This document shows, piece by piece, positions 10,643 through 18,950 of a DNA stretch of 27,500 nt. The DNA is taken from the NCBI GenBank assembly GCA_009746045.1, contig RPFO01000154.1, positions 1,770,753-1,798,252 on the forward strand. The letters run 5' to 3'. The position numbers and the translations under genes were made by a program. Every line of letters begins with the position of its first letter. Position 1 is the first letter of the stretch. The DNA comes from Mesostigma viride (lineage: Eukaryota; Streptophyta; Mesostigmatophyceae; Mesostigmatales; Mesostigmataceae). The notes under the pieces were generated by a model. That model searched no databases and was not told the origin of the DNA. It saw nothing but the letters and a program-made list of their open reading frames with translations.

Positions 10643-12270
10643 TCAGGGGTCGCGGTCGCGGCGCTTGCCGGTAGCCGGTGTCGCCGACGCTTCCATGTCG
10701 GAGAGGCCCAGATCGGACGGGAGGTTGTGGTGCGGGGTGGTGGTGGCCAGCGCATCGGAGTTGTCCTGTGTCGGTTCTGCGTCGGCCTCTGCCGGGGAGG
10801 CATCGGCGGCCGCGGGAGGAGGGGTGCGCCGGGGGACCTCGATGAATTTGCCTGGGTGGATGCCTGATACCTCAAAAGCTTGCTCCCTCGCCACCTTATT
10901 CCAACGGCAGCCGGTGGTGGGCAGCTGTGTCGGCGGGTCGCCCTGCCCGTGTGTCGTCGTGCAGGGGATAATGACACTGATGTTGTGCCGCTCCTTGTCT
11001 GAGGTGCGTGGTGCCGTGCGCATGAACAGGGCATCCTGCGGGCTGTCAACCGTCACGACGCCGTGCATGCCCATTGCTTGCAGTTGGGCGTGGGCTGCCG
11101 CGAAAAAGTCCAATGGCTGGGCTGCATGGGCCGTTCCTCGGTCGCGCTCCCATGGGAACCCACTTGACCATGAAGGGTTCCTGAGCTTGATTGAGCGGGC
11201 ACAGCATGACCGTGTCGTCCCCAGGGTAGGCGATGAGAAGGATCATGCAGCTCGAGGCCGATGTTGGCCTTGGCAGGGATCCCCAGTGCCGTACGTGCCG
11301 CGTACGGGAGGAGGGCGGCGTCGAGCCACTGGGTGATAAGCTGGGATAGGCCCGTGCCGTCAGGCGTGCGGTCAGCCCCCGGTGGCTGCCCGCCGTTGTC
11401 GTCAGCGGCGAGATGGGCCCACTTGCCCTTGCCCTTGCGGGCGTGGCTAGAGCGCTCCTTGCTGGCCTTGGCCTTAACAATCTTGGCTGGGCACTCGTAC
11501 GTGTCATGCTCGCGGGATTCTAGGCAGGTCTGGCAGATGATGTCCTCGTAGTTGATTTGAGTAGTGATGCGGTTGCTGCCAGCAATACCGTGTCTGCCGG
11601 GCATGTCCACGGTGAGGATGTCCGGGATGCACCTGGGGTTGTTACCGGAGTAGCCCCCGGGAACTCCCATGATAAGGTCGGTGCCCTTGTTGTTCACCCC
11701 TAGCTCCGGGTTGAAGTGCGGGGTGAAGCCCATGGTGGCGGTTTGAACACGGCGGATGAGCGTTGTGCTGTCTGTCGTCAATAGAGGTGTGTTACTGTCC
11801 TCGACGACGACCAGGTTGCTGACAGTGCCATACTGTTCGATGAAATTGCGGAGGAGAGGGCCGTCCCGGAAGCCAGCTGCGACGTTGTAGAGTGTCAATG
11901 TGTAGGCTGCTGGCAGGTCCGAAGGCTGAAAGCGTCGAACCACCAGAGCTTTCTCCCCCACGCTGATATGAGGAGATGCGTCTTTTACCCCTGAGGGCGT
12001 CAGGTCGGCTAGCATTTTCTTAACCATTTCGGCTGTGCGAAATTTGACGTGAATATTCGGCTGGTTTTTCACTCCCCCGCAGATGGTGCCACCGAATCCG
12101 CACACCTTTTCTTCCACATTTTTCTTCTCGTCGATGGACAGGGCTTCGCCGTGTATTTCAACAACGGCAATCCGTTCTTGGAGTTGATTAGCCCGCGCTG
12201 TCATGGCTGGGCTCCATATGATTTTTCCGCTGACCTTGTCTGCTGTGGTAGCGGGTGTGTATGTAGCCAT
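10643..12270 (-). pseudogene. LINE ORF1: RRM-like and CCHC knuckle protein, frameshifted
   Basis: It starts at ATG 12270. Residues of about 124-156 (TLTLYNVAAGF...IEQYGTVSNLVVV) have the RNP-like pattern of an RRM. A zinc knuckle follows with C246, C249, H255 and C260 (CX2CX5HX4C). Then come basic residues (KAKASKERSSHARKGKGK). The frame open from 12270 is readable as protein to about 11240. From there the sensible reading moves to the frame containing LLIAYPGDDTVMLCPLNQ, and near 11120 to the frame ending at 10643 (DFFAAAHAQLQAMGMHGVV), implying two frameshifts. In related elements ORF1 binds the RNA and forms the ribonucleoprotein. It lies directly upstream of ORF2. Confidence 0.75.
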
Positions 12271-12896
12271 GGAGTTGTAGCACCGGCCCTGCGTTGGTGG
12301 TGAGGAGGAGACGGAAACAAGGAGAGAAAACGTGTTAGTAAGTCATCGCGGCTGGCTACCTGTGCATCTAGGGGGAGCCGAGATGTTAAAGCCACATTAC
12401 ATCCTTGTCCATGTAATGTCGGCTGGTGTTGTAAAAGGTGTCTGGGCGATTTCCAATCACCATGTGTGGCACGGACTATTCCATATTAGTCCCAGCGCCT
12501 GTTAAAGGGTTTTCCTTGTTGTAGGAGACTAGGCCCCGGGGTAACTACTGGCCCATCCAAAGGGGCTGGCCCGTGCCAGCGCCACATTGCCAATGGGTGT
12601 TCGTATCCTGGCCTTGCCTCGCTATAAAACAGCCATGGGAGGGAGGCCGTCACTGAAAACAGTGTGGCTACAGGGCCGGGTTTGCACCTTGCAAGCCGGG
12701 CGCCTGTTGGCCGCACCGTTTCAGTGACGGCTTTGTTCCAGGCAAAAAGGAGTTCGTTAGACGCACCTTTTTGCGACGAATCAGCTGGTATCTTTCCGGT
12801 CGCCAATGGTCAACTCTGGCTCCTGCTAGCCCTCACGCCGCCATAGCTGCATTGCCGAAACCTCTCAGGGGTTACTAGCAGTTGCGATTTTAGGAC
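12271..12896 (-). other. LINE 5' leader
   Basis: A stretch of 626 bases between the ORF1 start and the right target-site duplication, with no coding signal. It contains a 13-bp perfect inverted repeat (GCCGTCACTGAAA at 12646-12658, complement at 12719-12731) able to form a stem around a 60-base loop. LINE leaders usually hold an internal promoter, but none can be recognised here. Confidence 0.55.
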
Positions 12897-12916
12897 TAAA
12901 TAGGTGTACGTTTATT
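12897..12916. repeat. LINE target-site duplication, right copy
   Basis: An exact 20-base match to 2583-2602. The bases that follow (CCAAAGATAGCCAG) match those following the third copy (CCAAATATAGCCA, near 14262 on the opposite strand), which identifies the original uninterrupted target. Confidence 0.85.
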
Positions 12917-12932
12917 CCAAAGATAGCCAGTA

Positions 12933-13057
12933 CAGTCATTCCCGCGTTAAGTTGCGTTTCTTAAGGTTGCGTTCCCGCGTTAAGTTGCGGCGCCGAAGTT
13001 TGGGGGGCGACCGCAACTTAAGCATGGAGGCCATCGCAACTTAACGCGGTAATGACT
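12933..13057. repeat. Foldback repeat with CGCAACTTAACGCGG ends
   Basis: A 125-bp unit beginning CAGTCATTCCCGCGTTAAGT and ending in nearly the reverse complement, CGCAACTTAACGCGGTAATG followed by ACT. Extra internal copies of CGCGTTAAGTTGCGG are present. A related, partly truncated unit is at about 14761-14837. The inverted ends suggest a small non-autonomous DNA element, but no target duplication is clear. Confidence 0.6.
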
Positions 13058-13110
13058 CAATTTGTAGGTGTCAGGCCATTTTTGGCCGCGCAGGAGGCCG
13101 TAGTTTTTTG

Positions 13111-13794
13111 TAGGGCTGGCACATCCGCCGCATACCGAACACGGACATGTTCGGGCGGATACCGAACATGTGCGGTGTTCGGGTCGGCAAAAATGTTCGG
13201 CCGAACATGTGCTGTTCGGGTTCGGGTCACCTGGAAACTTTCAGAACATGTTCGTGTCCGTATTCGGGCCACCATGGGAACCGGGCGAACATGTTCGCCT
13301 CTGACCCGGTACCGAACTGTACCGAACATTTTCTGGCGGAATCCTCGTAGTACCATCCAGTGAGCCGACTCGGCAACGATTCTCTGATGAAAAGGCCTTA
13401 GATTTTAGTCCGCCGACACGCTGGCAAGAGCAAAGCTGTTGTACGGTTGTAGTATTGTTGTTTGTTGTAGAATTGTCTAAGCACGACCGGACTAGTTCAG
13501 GTAATGAATACGTAATGATTAATAGTATATCATGTATTTAAGGAAAAGTGACAACAAACTATGTATAGTTTCTCACTTATTATAATTTATTTAATGAATT
13601 GTTCGTGTTCGGTAAAATGTTCGGGTAATGTTCGGGTTCGGGTTCGGGTCACTTGACCCTAAACAGTACATGTTCGTGTTCGTGTTCGGGTCACCTGGCA
13701 ATGTACCGAACATGTTCGTGTTCGGGTTCGGGTACTCTCCCAGGTGTTCGTGTTCGTGACCGGGTCGAGAAAAGACCCGGATGTGCCAGCCCTA
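13111..13794. mobile_element. Non-autonomous hAT element (MITE-like), 684 bp
   Basis: The ends are perfect 17-bp terminal inverted repeats: TAGGGCTGGCACATCCG at 13111-13127 and its complement at 13778-13794. They are flanked by an exact 8-bp direct repeat GTTTTTTG at 13103-13110 and 13795-13802. An 8-bp target duplication and TAGGG-type ends are hallmarks of the hAT superfamily. Both subterminal regions are packed with CGAACATGTTCG and GTTCGGGTTCGGGT words; the middle is A+T rich. No transposase is encoded, so it would depend on one supplied elsewhere. The open frames here are repeat artefacts. Confidence 0.92.
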
Positions 13795-14272
13795 GTTTTT
13801 TGTATAAGTCCGGACCCGCTACATGATTTTAGGCGGCAAAATACGCAAGCCCTGGCACCGGCGCGCAAATTTCCCCCGGCCGGCCGCCTGCTGGCTAGGT
13901 GACTGAAAAGCGCGAATGCAACCGACCTTACAAACTCAGTTTTGCACTGAGCCTGCCAACATCATAAGAATCCACGACCATGCAGGGTTTGTAATTGAGA
14001 CATCTTGCCGGAAATGACCGCCACCATCATGCCGAATGCACCACAGAAGGGCAAAGACAAGCCGGTCGTCCATGAGACTGCCTCCATGCTGTTATTATTA
14101 TTATTATTTTTTTTTTTCGGGGAAATGGGTTTATTTTTCACTAGCCAATTATGGAGGCCAAAGAGGTGCTGGAGAGGGGAAATGAGTATCAGCGAATCCT
14201 AATTGAAGGTGGGCACCGACACACGCAATAAATAATAATGATAATGGCTATATTTGGAATGGCTATATTTGG

Positions 14273-14292
14273 AATAAACGTACACCTATTTA
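14273..14292 (+). repeat. Paralogous empty LINE target site
   Basis: The same 20 bases as the LINE target duplication, reversed (AATAAACGTACACCTATTTA). It is continuous with CCTGG on the right and TATATTTGG on the left, matching the outer flanks of the LINE joined together. The context (followed by AAATAATGATAATGG) looks like the 3' tail of a LINE- or SINE-like element. Confidence 0.75.
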
Positions 14293-14760
14293 CCTGGAAA
14301 TAATGATAATGGAGATGACATGTGAAAGGCTAATAGGGCGCGTTATTATTCATGCTGTTATTATTCTGATTGTTATTATTGTTTACATGCAGGCCATTGA
14401 CAGTAAACTGAATGAACTAGCTTCAGTTCCCTCACGACTGTTCCCATGTTTTGTCACAGTCACTGAAACCGGTGAACTGAAGCCCGGCGGCTGGCAATTA
14501 TGAGTAATGACCCGCCAAAAAGAGCTCGCCGAAGTCAGAGGGTTAAAACACACCGACATTTGTGGTATAAAACGTACGCACTGCGTGCCTGCCCACGGCG
14601 TGTTTTGCAACCCGCCTTTCAGTTTGTCCAAAATATGTGGCCTGGAAAATGGACTTTGGCCGGCTTTGACGCTGCAGATGGATCGGGCTTGACGAGAGCT
14701 GTCGAATGCCGTATAGAAGTCCGTCAGAGGAGGAGGTGGTGGGCTGCTAGCCTAATTCTA

Positions 14761-14837
14761 CCGTTAAGTTGCGTTCCCGCGTTAAGTTGCGGCTCCAAGT
14801 TTTAGGGGGCGATCGCAACTTAACGCGGGAATGACTG
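14761..14837. repeat. Truncated foldback repeat, second copy
   Basis: It contains GCGTTCCCGCGTTAAGTTGC and ends CGCAACTTAACGCGGGAATG followed by ACTG, in inverted arrangement relative to the unit at 12933-13057. The left end lacks the CAGTCATTCC terminus. Confidence 0.55.
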
Positions 14838-14930
14838 TAGTTAATCCCTGCTAAGCCTAGGGCATCCAGATGTCAGTGGCTAGAACGGAGCCTTACTACA
14901 ATCAGACCGGAGCTGTACTCTACTCACATT

Positions 14931-15008
14931 GGGTAATCAGCTGGTCGATACGTGGTACCCCTTCACCTAACGATATTCCTATTGGTTAATAAAAATACCC
15001 ATTTACCC
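14931..15008 (+). repeat. LINE 3' tail, copy 2 (truncated LINE or SINE)
   Basis: These 78 bases differ at 3 positions from the tail of the large LINE (2606-2683). They are followed by GGAAAAAATAATAATAA, a typical short A-rich tail. The sequence upstream (14840-14930) does not match the LINE 3' region, so this is either a chimeric or truncated copy or a SINE that borrowed the LINE tail. Confidence 0.7.
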
Positions 15009-15057
15009 AGGAAAAAATAATAATAAACTGACTGACTGACTGACAGTCAGCAGTTTC

Positions 15058-15087
15058 CCACGCGGCCACGCGGCCACGCGGCCACGC
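15058..15087. repeat. CCACGCGG tandem array
   Basis: Three full 8-bp CCACGCGG units plus a partial fourth, just after an (ACTG)n run at 15027-15045. Confidence 0.8.
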
Positions 15088-15511
15088 CTAATCTTTACTT
15101 ATTACCTAGTGGCCGAGGGCCGGGGTTTCCGGTTTCCCACGCGGGGTGGACAACACTCACAACAGTCGGGGCATTACGACAGATTACGACCTGGGTTCGC
15201 ACCATATCTAAATCAGAATTTTCTGTTGCTACCCTGATTGGCTGTATTTTAGGATTACCGTCTGAAAAATTAGTTTAAAATCCCAATCTTATAAATTCTC
15301 ACATACGGAGGATCTAAATATCTGAGTTCGTATCTATTTCTAATGTCGTTTTTTGGATCGTAGTACATCGCGCCTAGTGTGTTTCCATCGATCTCACACA
15401 GCGATAGCTCACGTGACCATGATGTCGACAGTCAAGCCCATTACCACGACCTGCGGTGGACACGGTACCAACTGCCAACAGTTCTGAGTTCACTGTTCAA
15501 CAGTTCGACAC

Positions 15512-15571
15512 ACGCAAGCACTTACGCTATCATGTTGGATTACGCAAGCACTTAACCTATCCTGTTGGATT
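15512..15571. repeat. 30-bp direct duplication in the CTR upstream region
   Basis: Two adjacent 30-base copies starting ACGCAAGCACTTA and ending TGTTGGATT, with a few substitutions between them. It lies 130-190 bases before the CTR start codon, so it could be part of its promoter. Confidence 0.75.
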
Positions 15572-15618
15572 GCGCAGTGCGCTCCGGCACCGTTACGAAA
15601 GCCGATGCACACCTCGGC

Positions 15619-15630
15619 TTTAAATATAAG
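15619..15630 (+). promoter_or_regulatory. Candidate TATA box of the CTR gene
   Basis: TTTAAATATAAG lies about 71-82 bases before the ATG at 15701, a plausible distance for a TATA box with a short leader. Two GTAC words (15363-15366 and 15465-15468) lie further upstream. GTAC is the core of copper-response elements bound by CRR1 in Chlamydomonas, but a 4-base word is expected by chance. Confidence 0.45.
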
Positions 15631-15700
15631 GTGGACCAGGGATGGACGAAAATTCTGACGCGTGAAGGCAGCAAACAGCAGGCACGTCCAGGTTTCGACA

Positions 15701-18700
15701 ATGTCGCTACGATATCTACTCGTCCTTGCGGCTTGTGCGCTGTTTGTCGTTGCAAATGGTCAGTCCACGTCGCTCGAAGACAATGTGACTGGCAGTGTGG
15801 AGAGGGAGGCTATGGCGAGAATGCTGATGGACATGGGCTCATCCATGACCGTCAACACAAGCCACCCGTGCTTCATGGACTCCACCAACGCAACGGCTTG
15901 CAATGGCTTCGCGCTTACGGATGCGGAGGTTGCTGCAGATATCCACGCACAGTGCGGCGCCAACGTTACCGGCGCTATGTCGTGGATGATTGGGTGCACC
16001 CTGCGCAAATTATGCGTCGCTGGAGAGGCATCAGGACCATATTGTTCTCCTTTCAGCATCCTCGCGGACCTCTGCGTGGATATGCCAGGAATGGGGGGCT
16101 GTAAGCGCTACAACATGCTGTGCAGTAACCCTCGCAGCGTCGTCCAGCAATGCACGACGTATCAAGCTATTCCAAGGCAAGTGAAATGCGGCTCTATCCG
16201 TCTAAGAATCGGTGGACCACTGGGCGACCTTTCCCAGCTGTAATGTCTCGGGAAAAGCCTGTCTGATGCGCTATAGTCACTCTCGGCCGGCAGAGAATCG
16301 TTGCGTAGATCTAGGGATCATGCCCTGCCCTTCGCTGTCCTAAGCTCTTCTTTGTGTGTGGATACCAGGACAAGTGAGATTGCTATTCATCCCGGGCTGG
16401 TACATCATGGCATGGATGCGGACATGAATAGTATCTACAAAGGCTCTACCAAGGCATTTTTGTAGGCAAACGGCATGACTGCATTCCTTATTAGCAATGA
16501 TGGACTGGATTCTGGTCAGCATTTGGGCATTATTACCCTCGGGCATCCAGGGCGTAGCCCCAATGCCAATGTTGCTGACATGTGTACGCAAACCCTGAAA
16601 AATGGCTTCATAATGCAATCCTCCCCCCCACCCTCAACCCCTACCCACCTTATCCCAAGACCGGAAGGTACTAAAGCTGCTGTAGTGGAAAGTTGTGCCA
16701 ACACTGGAAGAAGAGCGATGTGCTCTCCCCTTCTCTCCTGCCGGCCATCCAGTGCCTTTAGGAGTCGACCTGTTCTGAAATGACCGGTTGCAGCTAGCGT
16801 GTGAGTGGCTTCCTTGTAGACCCCAACGCCCACCGCTGAAACCACACAGCTATTATAGTTACATACCAACATATCATCGCCAACCTCTTGCCCCCCCCCC
16901 CCCTCCTTCCCACCTAAATCCCCCCCCCCCCTCGACCCCGTTTTGACCCCGCCCTCTCCCCCCGCTCCCCCTCCCCTCCTCTCCCCCCTTGCCCTGGTCC
17001 GCCGACCACTCCCTCCCTCCCTCCCCCCCCCCCCCGCCTGTCCCCCCATTCGCTCCCCTTTTTTTCCCTTCCGCCTCCCCTACCTATTAGCTCCCCATTC
17101 ATTACCCCCTTCGCTCCCTATCAACTCCCCCTCCGTCTCCGGCCCCCTCACCCCCTCCAGGGTGCTCACGTCGACCCAGACGCAGCGCGACATCATGGCC
17201 ATGTGCGCCGACCACTACATGGGCGGCTGCGACGAGTGCCCCGCGACGGGCGCCCGCTGTGCCGACCCGATGACCCTCGTCTCCTCCCTCTGCCTCTCCA
17301 TGCCCGACATGCCCCTCTGCGGCCGCTTCCTCTCCTTTTGCAACGTGGCGGGCGCCCAGTTCCCCACGCTGTGCGATGCGGGGTCGTACGGCGGGCTCCC
17401 CCCGATGAAGATGTACTTCCACACGACGATCCGGGAGATCATCCTGTTCAGGGAGTGGGTCCCTGGCAACCGCGCACGGTACTTCGGGTCATGCCTTGCA
17501 ATCATCCTCATGGGCATCGTGCTCACTGCGCTGCGCTGCGGGCGCGTGCTGCTCGAGATACAGTGGAAGGGCACCAGCATGTCGCGCTGCATGTGCCGCG
17601 AGCGAGCGCGGATTGAGATCGGGGCACAGATGCTGCAGGCGCAGGCGGCCGCGAAGAAGGCGGCGGTGGCGGATACCCATGGGTGTTGTGCCGGGGGGGG
17701 TGAGGGTGTCGCTGTCACCGGCGCGGGGACGGATGCTAGTGCGAGCATCGCGGTCGGGTGCCCCGTCCACAAGGGCGCGGCTGCACCGCCCACGCTCAAG
17801 CAGCTCCAGCAGAACGCGCTGCGGGCGATCATGACCGGTGGGTGGCATAGTCTACGATGACCCTAAAACCTAGCCAGCCGTATAACCGTGATGGCCTATA
17901 TAACAAGATGACCAAGACTACGATGACCATGACGTCCTGCTAGCAGTATTGAGTTGACCTATAAGATGACCATAGCATACAATGACCATGACATCCTGCT
18001 AGCAGTATTTTGTTGACCTAAAGGATGACCATAGACTAAGATGACCATGAAACCCAGCTAGCAGTATACACCAGCCGCAGTATCACCTTGATCGACAAGT
18101 CAACTCCACTCTATTGAACTGTAGACGCAACACGCAACAATTACATTGGAACGTATGGTCCGGATTCTCCCGATTTCTGGCCTGCGCTGGTTGTCTCCTT
18201 GATATCTCCGTTGGGAGTGCATGTAGCACATATCCCTGAGAAGAGGCATATGGCTTTCATGCAACAATGGTTGCCACAAAGCCATAAAATTGTTAGTGGC
18301 GGGTGGCATGCTTGGCATGGGTCATGACGGTTGGATGGGCCAGTCTACGTGTTAATTAATTAACTGATGAATGCCTCGCCCAATCCTTGTTTTGCGGACC
18401 CGTTTGGCTTACCAGTCCGTGTCTGTGCTGTTCGTGTCTGTGCGGTTTGCCTTCGCCTGGGATAAACCAAATATAGGCTTTGCCTGGTGAAACCTGCTGG
18501 AGTTATTTAGGCTCGACGATGGCATTCCCTTGTCATGCTGCACAACCACGATGCTGTACGTTTGGCATGTGCTTCCATCTTTGGAATGTCGTCTGTTTGA
18601 CCTGTTCTGCATTTTTTTGCGCGTTCTATCTGTTTGGTGTGTGTGCAGGCCTCGTGTACACGCTCGAGCTCGCGCTCATGCTCATCGCGATGACGTTCAA

Positions 18701-18950
18701 CGTCGGCTACTTCTTCTGCGTAGTCGGGGGCAGCATGCTTGGCACGCTCCTCTTCGGGCACATGTCCGAGCAGGCGCGCATGGTCGTGCGCCGAGACCCG
18801 GGCGGGAGCAATGCCTCCGCCGCCACGGCCGCCGCCCCTGTAGGCAAGGGAGTGGAGGCCAAGGGAATGGGACCCTGGCCGATCCTGGGGGGTGATGTCG
18901 AGCAGCCTCCCGCCGCACTGAACAACAGCTGCTGCTGTAGTGAGGTGTGA
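15701..18950 (+). CDS. CTR: Ctr-family copper transporter with two Cys-Met motifs (3 exons)
   Basis: Predicted exons are 15701-16176, 17161-17837 and 18649-18950, giving 484 residues. The ATG at 15701 opens a signal peptide (MSLRYLLVLAACALFVVANG). The long extracellular domain carries two CxxMxxMxxC-x6-C motifs, C125-C134 with C141 and C203-C212 with C219, the arrangement described for Chlamydomonas CTR proteins, where it is thought to collect Cu(I). The Ctr core follows: MKMYFHTTIREIILFREW (from 241), TM1 (about 263-290), a roughly 95-residue cytosolic loop with CMC and HGCC, TM2 with M395xxxM399, and TM3 with G412SMLG416. The C-terminus is NNSCCCSEV; a terminal Cys cluster is common in the family. 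Ctr proteins work as trimers that move Cu(I) through a Met-lined pore, here probably at the plasma membrane. Both introns keep phase (2 and 1), which supports the model. The function is known for the family; location and regulation are inferred. Confidence 0.9.
16177..17160 (+). other. CTR intron 1 (GC-AG) with long C-rich tract
   Basis: The donor is AAG|GCAAGT (GC instead of GT) and the acceptor CTCCAG|G. Only this pair, in phase 2, joins QAIP-R to VLTSTQTQRD without a frameshift; the nearby GTGAAA at 16181 would not keep frame. The last 270 bases are almost pure pyrimidine with long C runs, so the downstream reading frame stays open into the intron and could mislead gene prediction. No other feature is seen. 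Confidence 0.7.
17853..18085 (+). repeat. Four-unit ~59-bp tandem array in CTR intron 2
   Basis: Units begin at 17853 (66 bp, diverged), 17919 (59 bp), 17978 (59 bp) and 18037 (partial). Each contains ATGACCATGA and GCTAGCAGTAT or a close variant. The array starts 15 bases inside the intron. Confidence 0.75.
18100..18360 (-). repeat. Dispersed repeat family R1, copy in CTR intron 2
   Basis: On the minus strand it contains ATATGTGCTACATGCACTCC followed by CAACGGAG, and GCGCAGGCCAGAAATCGGGA. The first block recurs at 21596-21690 and 27036-27095, the second at 20927-20955 and 21136-21178. TTAATTAATTAA lies at one edge (18352-18363). The class is unknown; it could be a SINE or MITE. Confidence 0.6.

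Larger units (their letters stand above)
2603..12896 (-). mobile_element. LINE (non-LTR) retrotransposon, decayed and interrupted
   Basis: The element is bounded by a perfect 20-bp target-site duplication. On the minus strand the order is a roughly 620-bp 5' leader, ORF1 with an RRM-like domain and a CCHC-type knuckle, then ORF2 with AP-endonuclease, reverse transcriptase and a C-terminal zinc-binding region, and a 3' tail ending near 2603. Without the 3.36-kb inner insertion it would be about 6.9 kb. ORF1 has two apparent frameshifts, and ORF2 has two more plus the insertion, so it is inactive as it stands. This architecture (two ORFs, APE-type endonuclease) is that of L1-like plant and algal LINEs; the exact clade needs a phylogeny. 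It inserted into the 3' tail of another related repeat. Confidence 0.88.
13803..15610. other. Repeat-rich non-coding region before the copper transporter
   Basis: No gene is recognised. It holds a TTATTATT/poly-T tract at 14090-14118 next to a diverged LINE-like tail (14110-14160, minus), a twice-repeated 15-mer GGCTATATTTGGAAT (14246-14275), the empty LINE target (14273-14292), a foldback unit (14761-14837), the second 78-bp LINE tail (14931-15008), an ACTG run (15027-15045), an 8-bp CCACGCGG array (15058-15087) and a 30-bp direct duplication (15512-15571). Confidence 0.6.
17838..18648 (+). other. CTR intron 2 with tandem repeats and an R1 repeat
   Basis: The donor is ACCG|GTGGGT and the acceptor is TGTGCAG|GC, in phase 1, joining AIMTG to LVYTLELALM. 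It contains a roughly 59-bp tandem array (17853-18085) and a dispersed repeat (about 18100-18360). Confidence 0.75.

Noticed and set aside
13052-13363. Open frames within the hAT left end
   Set aside because: They come from the GTTCGGGT / CGAACATG repeats; no transposase motif is present.
16475-17102. Open frames within CTR intron 1
   Set aside because: They lie between two in-phase exons, and the C/G runs create long stop-free stretches.
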